Below are positions 37,561 through 50,085 of a stretch of DNA of 64,000 nt, in pieces; the first letter of the stretch is position 1, and the number at the start of each line of letters is the position of its first letter. The DNA is taken from contig OX439135.1 in the NCBI GenBank assembly GCA_949318235.1, forward strand, positions 22,064,501-22,128,500. The letters are read 5' to 3'. The position numbers were made by a program, and so were the translations under genes. The notes below the pieces were generated by a model. The model ran no database searches and was not told where the DNA came from. It worked only from the letters and a program-made list of their open reading frames with translations. Origin of the DNA: Ecdyonurus torrentis (Eukaryota > Arthropoda > Insecta > Ephemeroptera > Heptageniidae).

Positions 37561-40500
37561 AGTTCAAGACTGATAATTGTGAGTGCTCATTTACATTGTT
37601 CGATAATAATTATTAAGAAAGATATGAAACATTTATATTTTTCATTTTGGCAAGCCGTGTTAAAAAGTGTGAAGTGGTTGTTTTTTATACATTATTTTAT
37701 TTGTATAAATATGTGAAAAATGATATTTGTTACGATTAACACTTCATGAAAATACGTGATGAAATGTCACAAGCGTTACTTTGCGTAATAAGAACTGTAT
37801 CAGGATTATGTGGCCGTTATCAGAATAAAAATAATATAAGTTTTTAATTAAATTATTATGCAAATAATAAATTGAAAGTGTTAATAAGTACTATACGATG
37901 TGTTCAAACTTTCATTGAATAATATAAAAATTGATTCTAAAATGCTTTCCAATTGTTTTTTAATAAAAATTCTGATCTACAACATTTTAAAAATATATAT
38001 TTTCTGTTTCTTTTCATCTTATTTTACCCTATTACCCTTACAAACATTTATTAAATTAAGTCAGCTTTTAATTTAGAACGTTTTGTATAATAGAAATCAT
38101 ATACATAACATAAAAATGGCAACCATGTTTCTTAATATTATAATAAAAAGTATTTAAGTATTTTGGTTAGTGCAATTAAACTTATAAGTTTAATAAAAAG
38201 TTACTACATATTTAAGTTATTTATACAAAATTAAAATAAGTAAAATTTTACTTAGCAGAATAGTAAAATAGTATTAGAACATATTGATGAGTAAAAGTAA
38301 AATATAGACACAGATGTGAGGTAGCGCCCTACTGTGCGCATAGTAAAATTTAGTAATCCGCATAGTAGATTTTGAAGAGCGGCGTATAGTAGAATATTAC
38401 AATACAGAGACGATAGAATGCAACCAAATACGCTTGTTCCTTTTCTAGTAAACAAATCTTTTAAACAATTACTAAATGAAACTTGAATTTTATAATTTTT
38501 TCTCAGTTATGAAGTATTGATACGAAAAAGTTGATTTCTATTGCATAAGCTCAGTTGGCACAAAAACTACTGTGCAAACTAGTAGTTTTTAACAATAACT
38601 TAGTACTTATTTCTCTCCGTGTAATTTAGTTTTAGTTTAAAGTTTGAACCATGTATATTATGAACTGTGAAAACCATTTAAATTCTTTCAATGTGATTTG
38701 CATTATAATATAATTTAATGTTATGTAATTAGTTTTATCATTTGAAAACTATAATACCTAAAATATGATAATTGTTGTTACAAAAAATAATAATAAAAAA
38801 AAAAAATAATAATAATAATAAAAAAAACGGGGGGAAAAAACAACCAAGTATTTTTTAGAAAGAAATATTCATTCATGCATAATATTATGTATATTTAAGT
38901 TAACTAAAAGTAACAGTTGTAAATAATGTAAAAGCTGCTATAATGAAAATGCTTATACTTGTATTAGAATTTTAAATCTGAGAATATAAAAGATTCGTTT
39001 TTTTGAACTAGAACCGTTGATATATTTTCCATTTATTTAGTGCTTCTTCTATACAAATTTTATATCTTCAAGAATGAGCGGTCAAAAATGTTATATTATT
39101 AGGCTTAAAAAAATCCCATTTGAAAAATTCAATCAAAACCTTTTTTGATTAAAATTGTGAAAATAACTAGAAAAAAAAAAAAGCTATTATTTTTGAAATC
39201 ATAAAAACACACTTTCTGACATTTGGTATCAATTTTCTAGTGTTGTGTTGGTTCCTATAAAAAAAAAATAGAATTACGATTCTATCATCACAAAATCGCA
39301 TAACACTAAAATACAGAAACTGACTGACTTCTTGATATTTATGTTCGGTTTGTTTTTTTACTGTTTTATTGCAGTTTTTCTAACATAATAACATAATAAA
39401 TCTAACATTTCTTAAAAAAAAAAAAAAAAAAAACTATTAGTTTTATTTGAAATTACATTTTAATGGCTATTTTTATATTTTTTTGGGATATTATTTTTGT
39501 GATTTGTAATTATTCATTAACTAATCTTTTTATATTAATTTTTTTATATACATTCAAGTTTTGATGTACATATAATATGCACTAATTTCTTTGATCATAT
39601 ATGTGATAGCTGATAATATTAAAAATATTATGAACTCTTTTCACTGGGGTATCTCGAAATAAATTTCGTTTATTTTTAATTCAAATGCTATAAAAGTTGT
39701 ATAAATATATTTATTTTTTGGGTATAAATTTAACGTTAAAAGGTCTAATTATAATGAACTATGCAGCTATAATAATTATTATTCAAGAAGTATGCAACTT
39801 GATCTTAAAAAAAAAAAAAAAAAAAAATTATAATTGCTCTTTCCTTTTTGTAATACCGGGCTTTTGATTGAGCCATGATAAAGATGAGAGTAGCTATTTT
39901 GTTATTATTATTATTTTTAACAATTTTAAATATCTTGAAAGTATTTTTTTTTAATACAACAACATGCAACCGTAAACACTAAAAACTAGAACACATTTTA
40001 CTTTTAAGGCTATGAAAAATATTGAATTTCTGTAGATTTATTTCACAGAAAGAAACTTGTATAAAAAAAAATAATAATAAATAAATATTTAAAGAGAGAA
40101 AAAGAAAAAGTGTAAGAGCCTGTAAAATAGGCTTTTCTCTCGACACAGCTACCACTCTTGTTGCATACTCATCAGGATACTTAAGAAAAAAAATATCTCC
40201 CACAACATTATCGCATTAAAACATCATAATTTAATTTCTTAAATGTCAATCAAATGAAATCTTAAATACATTAGCTATGATATCTTAATATGATTTAAAA
40301 TGACTTTTTTTACACTCTAATGTATTTTTAATTAAGATTTTTTCCCCCTCTCTATTCCTCCTCAGGAAAAAAAAAAGTACCACGGATTTTTTACACCCCT
40401 GGTTTTGGGAGAGTATCGCGTATCAGTCTCGAGAGAATAAAAAAAAAAGTCTTCTCTTATCATTTTTTTTTTCTGTTCTTTGATATTATTAGAGAGCTTT

Positions 40501-41373
40501 TTCATTTTCTGTCCTAAAATCTATAAACTTGTTTTATTTTATTTTTTGGTTAGTTTTATTTAGAATTATATATTATGACTACCATATTAAGGTTTAACAT
40601 TTACTTTCAATTTTAAAAGGGGAATAGCTCTAAATTTCCAAAAATCATATATTTTTGCATTGGAATCTGTTATCTAATAGTTGCTTAACGTCAAGTTGCC
40701 CACTTTTTCTGATAACACCAGTTTCTCATGTTGTTATATATTGGAAATTGGAATAGTACTTTTAAATAAAATTTTATTTAGTATGCAATATGTTTAAAAA
40801 TATAGTAATAATAAAGAAAATATTATTGATATATTTGTATTGCCGCTAAAATTTAATACATAATAATTAAGTATAAATATATATTTTATATTTTATTATT
40901 AATTCAAAAATTTATATTTTAAATTCAAACCGTAACATTTTAAAGTTTCTACATTGAAACATGTTACACTTTCACGTTTATTATGCAGTGCAATTGCATG
41001 TAAGATAGCTCTATTGAAATTTAAAATTTTTTCTCTGTAAAATTATTTTTTCTAAATTATAATTCTTACACTAAAGAATCCGTAATATAATAATATTATT
41101 AGATTATTTTTCTTTGTTTCAAGTAAATTTATGTTAAAATATACATGATTGTACAGTATTAGTAAAGTGATGTATAACAGTGTGCAGTATAGCAAGTGTA
41201 ATAAAATTCGTATTATACGATAATTACGTAATTAAATTGAGCTATAAAACACTCAATTTTGAAACACCACGTAAACTATAAAATTGTAAACAATAAACAA
41301 AAGTTATGAATTTTGTAGTTAAAAGAATGCGTCTAAAATGAACAAGAAAAGAGAGAGAGCAAGCATTTTTTTT

Positions 41374-41380
<7 letters not shown>

Positions 41381-41418
<38 letters not shown>

Positions 41419-41517
41419 AGAGAGAAACGAACATTATTGATCTTTTGCACAAAGTGGCGCGCGCAAAGAGAAGTTTCAACCACCGAAAATTTTTCCCATT
41501 CTCTCTCTCTCTCTCTT
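41381..41517. repeat. Opposed (GA)n and (CT)n microsatellites around a unique core
   Basis: A (GA)n tract (41381-41410) and a (CT)n tract (41501-41517) face each other across about 90 bp. The core is less AT-biased and includes GTGGCGCGCGCAAAG. The two tracts are complementary and could pair. Both strands give ORFs only because of the repeats. Confidence 0.8.
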
Positions 41518-42942
41518 TCCTACTCTTATTCACATTTCTCTCTTTCCCTCCTAAAAAAACAGTGTTAACTGTATACAACTAAATTTACACATTGAAAAAA
41601 AAAATGCAAAAAAAAACAAAAAAAAAAACGAAATTATTTTTTAATGTTGTATTTATATAATGCTTTAAAAAATGGTAATTTGTTGATTTTTTTATTATTT
41701 ATTTTTTCATTTGATAATGTTATGTACTAATGTATTTTGTAATTTAAATACCATCACTGTTACAATATTTCTCTCTCACTCTTTCTCTGCCTCCTTTTTT
41801 TATTAATATTATTTTTTAAGTGTTTACCAGATATTTAAGTTAGTAATAATAATTCAATTACATTTACTTTTGTTTTCTTTTTTTTTTTTTTTTGCATAAA
41901 TATTGTTTCCAGTTATTATGATTTAAATTGAATATATTTTTTATAAGTAAGATTCTATTTCTTTATATTTTTAGTTTTTCCTAACAGCAATTGATTTAAT
42001 TCAAGTATTGACTCGTGTTTCATAACTGTATTGGAATTAAAATAATTGTATTATGGTAATTAATTTAGAACTGTTTTAATTGGGTTATTTGATGATCATT
42101 TAAATTATTTTTACGTTTACGTGCTATTTATGTATACATCCAAAAAATGGTTTCCTAACTGAACATCACATTTCAAATAAAACTTCTTATTTGTATTTAT
42201 TTTTTTAGAAGTAATCGTATGCATTTTTTATGAACATATCGCAAAGCTTGCATTTCTTACGTAAGCAATATGCTTATGAAAAGAGAAAAAAAGACTCAAT
42301 TCGGATGGATTAAAATACCCATTGTTTAAGGAGTTATTTTATTATGTATAATATGATATGGTTTTGTTGATCTAACGTATAATTTTATTAAAATTTCAAA
42401 AAATCAGAAAGAATGAAAATATAAATATAAAAATCGGAAAAAAATCAAATTTATATAATAAAATAATATAATAGAAAAAAAAAAATCGTATAACATATGT
42501 TTTATATCTATTTTATTTTTACTATTATAGTTTTGCGTGGATCAAATGGGTAATATAGTAAAGTCTTAAAAATAAGAGAGTAGTAGGTTTTTTTTTTGTG
42601 TGTGTATTTGAGTGCGTTTTTATCGGGTTGTAAAAGTTAGTACCCATACGAAGTAGCACTAAAGATGTTTCACTACTTTTCTCTCTTCTCTCTCTGCTAA
42701 GAGAATCCAAACCTACTGTTGCGTTTTTTTTTTTACTACACTATAATATTCCTTATTTTTATTATTATATCTTTTATAATATACTTAATACGATTAATCG
42801 ACTGTTAAATATCGATTTTATTATAAAACAATAGTTTTTATTTTCGTTAATCTATTTAATTGTTTTTGATAATTTTTATTGTTTGTTTATTACCTAATAA
42901 TAAGTGTTTAATTTTTATGGTGATGGTGATATCGTGGTGCTA

Positions 42943-42946
<4 letters not shown>

Positions 42947-43006
<60 letters not shown>
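42947..43006 (+). repeat. (TC)n microsatellite, 60 bp
   Basis: A pure TC dinucleotide run in intron 2. Confidence 0.95.
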
Positions 43007-43011
<5 letters not shown>

Positions 43012-43317
43012 TCTCGTAATTAATAATTTCTTCGTCAAAAAGAAGAAAATTAAATTCAGTAGTTTCAATGTCTAACACCTGAAAATAAAGAAGAAAAAAA
43101 TCGTAAATAAAAATAATAAATTTCGTAAAATAATACTAAAGAATTAAAGAAGAAATCACAATCTTATCTTTTATGGTAAAAAATTGATCTAACAAGTAAA
43201 TAGGTTTATTATACAGAAACGCATAATCAATTAAGTAACTAACAAATTTTACACAGTTTTAATTATTATTACACATCAAAACACTTGTATTTTGTATGAC
43301 ATTTTCATATGTGCATG

Positions 43318-43366
43318 GTTGTTGTTGTTGTTGTTGTTGTTGTTTTTTTTTTTTTTTTTTTTTTTT
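43318..43366 (+). repeat. (GTT)n followed by poly-T
   Basis: About eight GTT units run into a T homopolymer of about 23 bp, consistent with slippage expansion. Confidence 0.9.
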
Positions 43367-44275
43367 GTATATATTTAAGAACGAAATGTCTAGGTTAAAT
43401 AAATACATTAAAAATTACACTAAAATAAAATAAAGTAGGAAAAAGATAAATTTACTATCCTTTAAGAGTTCCTAATTGTAAAAAATTGCTATGAAAATAA
43501 ACATAAAACACACATAAAATCAAATACTTATACCCAAATTTACTCTCTTTTTTTTTTAATGTTATTTTTAGTAGTTGATATTTTGGGGGTAAGGGTTCTT
43601 TTTTTTAATACATAAACAAAAATTTTATTATATATTTTTTATTAAGAAATAAATCAATTTTTTATCGTTGTTTATAGGCAAAGTAATGATATAATAAAAT
43701 TTTTAATTGAATGATTCTTAAAACTTTCTTTCCTTTACTTATTTTTTATAGCTATGATTTTTTTTATCATAATTAAATTTTCTTTATAATTTTATTTATG
43801 ATAGTGATATTTTGAGACTAAATGTTTTTAATGTGTATTTTTAGTATAATAGGGTTTTATTAACTAAATTGATATACTTATAAATTTAAATATTATTTGT
43901 TATTATATTTATTATAAATTTATAATAGATTTTTATTATTGTTAATTATAATATTTTATTTTTCAAAATTAATATTATTTTATGAAGATTTTATATTATT
44001 TTCTATTATTTTTAAAAAAATAATTTTATTATTAGTTAAAATATGCAATAATGATAATAAAAAAAATCTATTTAACTAATTAGGTATTCATAATCATTAA
44101 TATATTTTGAATGATAAATAGCATGGTTTCAATTATGAAGGGCACGTGGTACCAGGTTGGTGGTACCATGTATGAATGTATTAAAAAAAAAAATACATTA
44201 TATTATCATAGTAATTTTGGTTCATAACCGCAGTTATTAGTATTTTGATGCTAATTTATAGTGTGGTTACGTAAT

Positions 44276-44446
44276 ACGTGTTAAAGTCAACGCTATAAGT
44301 GAGATGGGAAAATGACAAAAATGAAAAATTAATTATTTTTCCAAAGAAAATAATAAAAACCCATGCTTCTCCTATGTTAACCAATGTTATTCGTTGTTCA
44401 ATTATGGCATCGAAGTGCATTTACTATGACGTCATGCGTACACCCT
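44276..44446 (+). repeat. MITE family A, copy 6 (internally deleted)
   Basis: It is only about 170 bp. It retains GTTAAAGTCAACGCTATAAG near the left end, TTTTCCAAAGAAAATAA, ATTATGGCATCGAAGTGC and TGACGTCATGCGTACACCCT at the right end. The central part found in other copies is missing. The octamer at 44427-44434 is intact. Confidence 0.8.
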
Positions 44447-45601
44447 ATAGAATTAAGTATAAAAATACATTAAACGATCTTAAGCTGCGCACTGCATAAC
44501 CGTATTATTCACAAGCTATAGCTGCTACCAATGCTTGCAATTTGGCACTTATTTCATTAGATTTTTGACAACAAATTAAAGATATACTATAACCAATATT
44601 GCATCCCTACTTTTTACTATATCTTTTAACCATATAGTCATTTTAAAATCGTTTCCATAACACAAAATTATTAATATTAAATAAAATAATAATTATAAAT
44701 AAATTGCATATAATTATTCTACGTTATAAAGTTAAAACAAAAGAATTTAAATATTCTGTGTTAATTGATGCTTTTTACGTTGCTATGACAACGGTGAGAG
44801 GGACTGTTGTTCATACATATTATTTTATCATGCATTATTCATCAACTCTTATATGACATCGCACTTCAGTTACTTACTCTATTTAACACATCGCTAAGTA
44901 AACTTAAAAACTCTACTACAGATTGAAAGAAATGAACATCAGATTATGAATAAATTTTCTCAAATATTTATATACATTACATTATAAAAAAAATTTATTG
45001 CATTTATAGAAAATAATTATATTTTTTTACACAACGTAATTATTTGTTTAAAATAATATATTTTATATTTTTTTATACATATATTTTTTAATTTAATTTT
45101 TTATATTTATAATATTCATCGATTTATGTTTATAGTAAAGAATTGTTAATTTATTTAAAAAAAAAATTTATATAATATATTTCGAACATTGATTGGAGAA
45201 TGCTCATGATGTGACTAACGCACAATTATACTATAGTCTCAGTTCATTATACTTGCAGTAATTTATTAACCTGTGAAACTGACAGAAATTAAGCCGAATA
45301 AATGAATAATGGAAACACTTTGCATATTAATATCTTGGATACTGATGATAGAAAGAATGCTCACAATAAAACTGAATTTATTTCGATGTATATACTATGG
45401 ATGAAGATGTATGTGTATAGGATCTTTTATGCTTTTATATTTTATACAATAAAATTTGTATGCATATATTTTCTTTTTAATTTATAAGGAAACCACAATT
45501 TATGTATAATTTTCATTTATATATTACATTTTGCCTTAAAGGTATAGAAAACATGAAACCACAAGTTTTTTTTAATCATTAAACACAAAATGGAATTTAC
45601 A

Positions 45602-45830
45602 CAACTAATGATAATTTTTACCAGTATGTAAATGCGACCCCACTAGAGAGCGTGAAAAAAGTGTAAAGTATGCAATTTCCGTGAATATTTCTAAACTAGT
45701 ATGAAAATGATGTGCGGGTTGCATAAATTGAAAATTTCTGATCACTGTTATACGGCGTTTTGAGACCAATTAATGTTATTTATGTAAGTCCCATCAAGTG
45801 TTTTTGTGATGTAGATGCTAATGTTTCCAT
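45602..45830 (+). repeat. Dispersed repeat family H, copy 2
   Basis: It matches 6672-6915 in the same orientation through CTAATGAT, AGTATGTAAATGCGACCCCA, AGAGAGCGTGAAAA, AATTTCTGATCACT and GTTATTTATGTAAGTCCC. It ends about 340 bp upstream of exon 3. Confidence 0.65.
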
Positions 45831-46172
45831 ATTATCTATGCCTTTTAACATTACAAAGTTACAAACTAAAAAGTTATTATACAGTAAACACAATTTTTGT
45901 ACATATTATTCAGTAAAATAGTTGTTAGAATGAATTTATATTTTAAAACTCTGTGGTTGATGTGTATAATTTTAGTAAGAATTGGAATTCTTCATAACTG
46001 AGGTGACGCAGCACTAATTAGAAGCGCGCTAAGAAAAGGCGCTGGACCCCCCTATACTTTAACATAAAGCTTGATGAGGCCTTTTTATTATTATTAACAT
46101 TAAAATGCATTATTTTGTGATACTATTTCTCTTCTTATGGTTAACAATCTGTTTTTCTTGTTATGTTCACAG

Positions 46173-46423
46173 TTCTGAGCTTGAGAAACACTCAAGAAGA
46201 AGAGCCACCAGATCCACAATTGATGCGACTTGATAACATGCTGATTGCTGAGGGTGTTGCTGGACCTGAGAAAGGAGGTGGTGCCGGTGCAGCTGCCTCA
46301 GCCTCTGCTGCAGCTTCAGGAGGTCCTGGTCAACCTGACAATGCTATCGAGCACTCAGACTATCGTGCTAAGTTGGCTCAGATCAGACAGATCTATCATC
46401 AAGAATTGGAGAAATACGAGCAG
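46173..46423 (+). CDS. exd: Extradenticle/PBX, coding exon 3 (end of PBC-A, Ala/Gly linker, start of PBC-B)
   Basis: This 251-nt exon completes Val96 and encodes residues 97-179. It opens with [19 protein letters not shown], then [17 protein letters not shown], both hallmarks of Exd/PBX. A low-complexity Gly/Ala/Ser stretch (about residues 130-148) separates PBC-A from PBC-B, as in other insect Exd proteins. PBC-B starts at [20 protein letters not shown]. The acceptor is ATGTTCACAG and the donor is CAG followed by GTAAAT, leaving phase 0. The ORF runs on into the intron for about 180 nt, but that extension is AT-rich and hydrophobic, unlike Exd. It is clearly more GC-rich than the flanking introns. 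Confidence 0.96.
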
Positions 46424-46529
46424 GTAAATTGCATCATCATCATTTCTCGACTCGTTAATTTAATTTCTACTTTTTATTTATTTTATTATTTCTCTATATG
46501 TTTTACTTTATTCAGGGACATACATAAAT

Positions 46530-46727
46530 GCGTAGTAATTATGCTAGCTCGATGCAGCAACATTTTAGCATTACATCATAATTTATACTATATTGTATAT
46601 AGCGATTAGACTATATAGTATAATAGTTCAGATTTGCAGTATAATAAAAGAATTAACTATATTTTAAATGTTTATTCCAAAATAGCAATATTGATGCTCT
46701 AGAGTAATTGTTATATGCAGCAAATAT

Positions 46728-46735
<8 letters not shown>
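46530..46735 (+). repeat. MITE family E copy (diverged)
   Basis: GCGTAGTAATTATGCTAGCT followed by CGATGCAGCAACAT matches the left end of the copy at 11034-11214. A TATAGCGATTA block is also shared. The right boundary is approximate. Confidence 0.6.
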
Positions 46736-46758
<23 letters not shown>

Positions 46759-47476
46759 GTAATTCGATATGATTTTTCCGATTATTCTTAACCAATCGGT
46801 ATTTAATTAAGAATTTTCATTTAAAATAGGTGATATTGGAAACTTAAGTTTTTCTACCAGGCAGGCAGGTCGGAATCACTTCACCTATTGAATTGATCTT
46901 TATACTATTTTAGTCCGGAATAGACTTATATTAGCTGTATACTATATCACACGAAAACTTAGGGCTGATAAGATGTTAACGAGTAGAGCTTGCTTTGGTA
47001 GGTAAAAAAATGCAAATTTAGCGGCCACATAATATTTATAAATAACCTATCACTGACTGCATGATACTGATTTTAAATACAAGAAACAATACTGTGCTCT
47101 ACTATTTTTTTGTTATCTTAATTTTCCTATTTTGCACTTGAAATTAAATAATGCATTTTTCCATAGTTGTGATAATTACTGAACATATATTTTCTTTTTA
47201 ATTTACAAGAAACCACAATTTATATATCTTGTATAATTTTCATTATTTGCATGCATAATAGTTATAATACCCAGGCACTTTTTAAATAATTAAAAATTTC
47301 CTTAATTATTATTAAAATTTATGTTAACATATCATGAATACCGCATTATATAAGAAATATAAAGAAAGCAATTGGAGTACAAAAATTAAAACACAATAAT
47401 GAGAGTAAAAACCTCCCTGTGGCCAATATTATGTTGTTTGGCTTACTCGTTTCAGTGTATAATATTCTCTCTCTTG

Positions 47477-47479
<3 letters not shown>

Positions 47480-47533
<54 letters not shown>
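47480..47533 (+). repeat. (CT)n microsatellite
   Basis: CT run with one TTT interruption near 47518. The opposite strand gives a spurious Arg-Glu ORF. Confidence 0.95.
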
Positions 47534-49433
47534 AGGCGAGTTACAAAAATCGATACTAATGTCTTCTAGCTTGGAAACGAACCATTGCTGTTTTGTCAGT
47601 CTCTCTTTCTCTTTTGGTACCCGCCCCTTTTTTTCTACAAGAAATTTTCGTATTTTCAATGTAAAATTTTGTTGATATTTTCCTTTAAAAATGTATTATT
47701 TCATCACGTTATTTTCATATTGTTTAGCATACTTTTACATTTTAGGTTCTATGAAACATTAGAATTATTTAAAAATTACGATAGACCTTGCAACTCTAAA
47801 AATTTAAGTAAACATTTTTAAGTCTAAAATTGTTTTCCAATTCGTAAAATATAGCTATAAAATAAAAAATTGGATCATTATCATTATCAGACAGTTGCAT
47901 AAACAAATTTTCCCATTCAATTATACTAGCAGAATTTTGTTGAATTGTAAATTTTTGTGTAAAAAATTGGGATATGTAAATATAACTTCAAATGAAGATA
48001 TTAGATAGCAACATATGATTAAAATAACTAAAATCTTTACCCAGTTTGGTTTTGTTTTGCATAAAATTTTAAGTTTTTTTTTTTTTATTTGTCTATGCTG
48101 TAAAAAATTAAAATTTCTTAAATTTTTAATCAATTACTTATTCTTAATAACATAAACGTGTTTAAAAAAAAGTCATGTTAGCATTTTTTTTTCCTAACCA
48201 TAATTTTGAGTCATGATAATGTCATATTTACACGCAATATTCTCGTTTACCTTTACACTTTTTGTCCACTTATTATCACACCCCTTATTATTATTTTTTT
48301 GTACTATAAACAGTATATAAGTGTAACCTAAAATTATCGAGTTAGTAAAAGATTTAAATAAATTTCCTATTACAAATAGAGTTGTTACAGATAACAATTG
48401 TCATGTTACATAATTTATTTGCTAAAGATTATTTTAAATCATATTTTATTGACAATTTGTATGTATATTAAGACAAAACTTATATTTTATTAAGATAAAA
48501 GTTTTATTTAAATTTTTGTTTAATACATTTGTATTTAAAATTTTGAAATTTTAGGGTCATTTATTTTATGTATAGGGGAGTGGTTTGAACTTGGTTTTGA
48601 TCATATAAATTACGTGTGTTATCAAAGTGTGGTGCTATTATCTTAAGAATTATTACTTAAATAAGGCGGAGTGTGTAGAAATATCGTATTTATGTTCGCG
48701 GGAACAATTGTATTTGTGCATGTTTGGGTTAGGTGTAATCGTTAATAATATTTAGCTATAATATGTACAGTTATATTTAACATCAAAATTATTATTTGTT
48801 TTATAATTCCCTAAATTATTAAATTTTTATTCTATAGTTTTAATTGTAATGTTATGCTGCAGTATTTTTCGTTATTCTTTACTTATTAAGTTGATGATTA
48901 TTTAGATTTACTTGTTTTATTCAATTGTATAAAATACGGCTAGTACTGATACTGTTTATTTATTGAAACACGAATTTCATCAATAAGTTTTCAGCTAATT
49001 TTTCTTTTAATTTGTTAGTGATTCATTTATTGTTATAAATTGGAAATTTGTTTTCTTCTTCAGAAATTTCAAAATAATCCTTTCTGTACAAATTCAAAAA
49101 TTTATTGAAATACAGTCCAAATACTTACACTTATTTAGGTTTTTGTAATGGTATCAAACGTACTCTCTAAATTTAAAATGGTTTTAATTTGCTTGTACGA
49201 TATAAAAATGTTATTGCAGTTTCTTATAAGAGCTTCACAATTTATTAAATAAATTGATATCAGAATTGTTGAAATATTTTAAAAATTTTAATGTATTTAT
49301 AAAAATTGATATTTTGCATAGATGTGTGCTCCAAAAAACCTGGAAAAATCAAATACAGGTTCTTACGATTTTCGTTTCTTTACCAATATAAGAACATGTT
49401 TAGTTTATGCTATTTTTTTATGTTATTTTTTAG

Positions 49434-49625
<192 letters not shown>

Positions 49626-49662
49626 TAAGGACAAACTTAAGGAACTAAAGTGGACAGACTTG

Positions 49663-49770
49663 AATGCTTTACGTAAACCATATTTTCTGATTCTAAAATG
49701 ACGATCAACTACGGTTAATCAAATAGGATGCGCATTTTTTGGTATTAAAAATAGGGTTTATGAACAACAC
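49663..49770 (+). repeat. MITE family C, copy 2
   Basis: AATGCTTTACGTAAACCAT and ATAGGGTTTATGAACAACA form degenerate inverted termini. The interior TTCTAAAATGACGATCAACT aligns with 22721-22830. It begins about 40 bp after the exon 4 donor. Confidence 0.8.
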
Positions 49771-49823
49771 TATGGTTATAGTTATATGAGTAACACAACT
49801 CTTGGAAATTAGAAACACTAAAA

Positions 49824-50085
49824 TCATTTAGGGCAATTTTATTGCATATTCTAAAAGAGGTTATTGTCCTTAATCGATATTATGTGCAAATATATAATTT
49901 TGTTAGTGCATTAGGTATTTTTTAATAAAAAAATTTTAGTCGTGAAATGACGTCATGGGCTTTAACTTTTTTCTATGCTCACATGCATAAGTTGTCACCC
50001 ATGACGTCATTTCTTGATTTAAAAAAAAAAAAAAAAATTTAAAATTCATAAATTTGCTTATCAATCAATTCAGATATGGAACCAA
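49824..50085 (+). repeat. MITE family F, copy 1
   Basis: It shares GGCAATTTTATTGCATATTC, then TAAAAGAGG, ATTGTCC and a TGACGTCAT block with 62808-63072. TGACGTCA occurs twice here (near 49948 and near 50003). The right end is degraded compared with the other copy. Confidence 0.7.

Larger units (their letters stand above)
6482..46172 (+). other. exd intron 2 (about 39.7 kb)
   Basis: This very large intron splits the PBC-A domain (donor GTAAGA, acceptor ATGTTCACAG). All ORFs longer than 60 codons are low complexity (Lys/Phe runs or Arg-Glu/Ser-Leu from GA/CT repeats) or lack recognisable domains, so I see no nested gene. It holds six copies of MITE family A, copies of families B, C, D, E and H, a foldback at 32397, four (CT/GA)n tracts, an (AT)n tract and many A/T homopolymers. 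Large introns in developmental regulators often hold enhancers. Less AT-biased patches that could be examined lie at about 8380-8470, 31430-31600, 36600-36740, 37475-37560 and 41440-41500. Confidence 0.85.
46424..49433 (+). other. exd intron 3 (3,010 bp)
   Basis: GT-AG intron (donor GTAAAT, acceptor TTTTTTAG). It contains a diverged family E MITE from about 46530, a long poly-T (about 46731-46758) and an interrupted (CT)n tract (47480-47533). The ORFs present are low complexity; no nested gene is seen. Confidence 0.9.

Noticed and set aside
38230..38580. Recurring GCATAGTA/AGTAAAAT motifs
   Set aside because: Spacing is irregular and the motifs are simple in composition, so they are not separable from chance in AT-rich DNA.
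46245..46427. 60-codon ORF overlapping exon 3 in another frame
   Set aside because: A shadow of the GC-richer exon 3 coding sequence; the Exd frame is unequivocal.
46424..46609. Extension of the exon 3 ORF into intron 3 as an alternative C-terminus
   Set aside because: The extension is AT-rich and hydrophobic, follows a good donor (CAG followed by GTAAAT), and overlaps a family E repeat. It is unlike the GC-richer read-through after exon 6.
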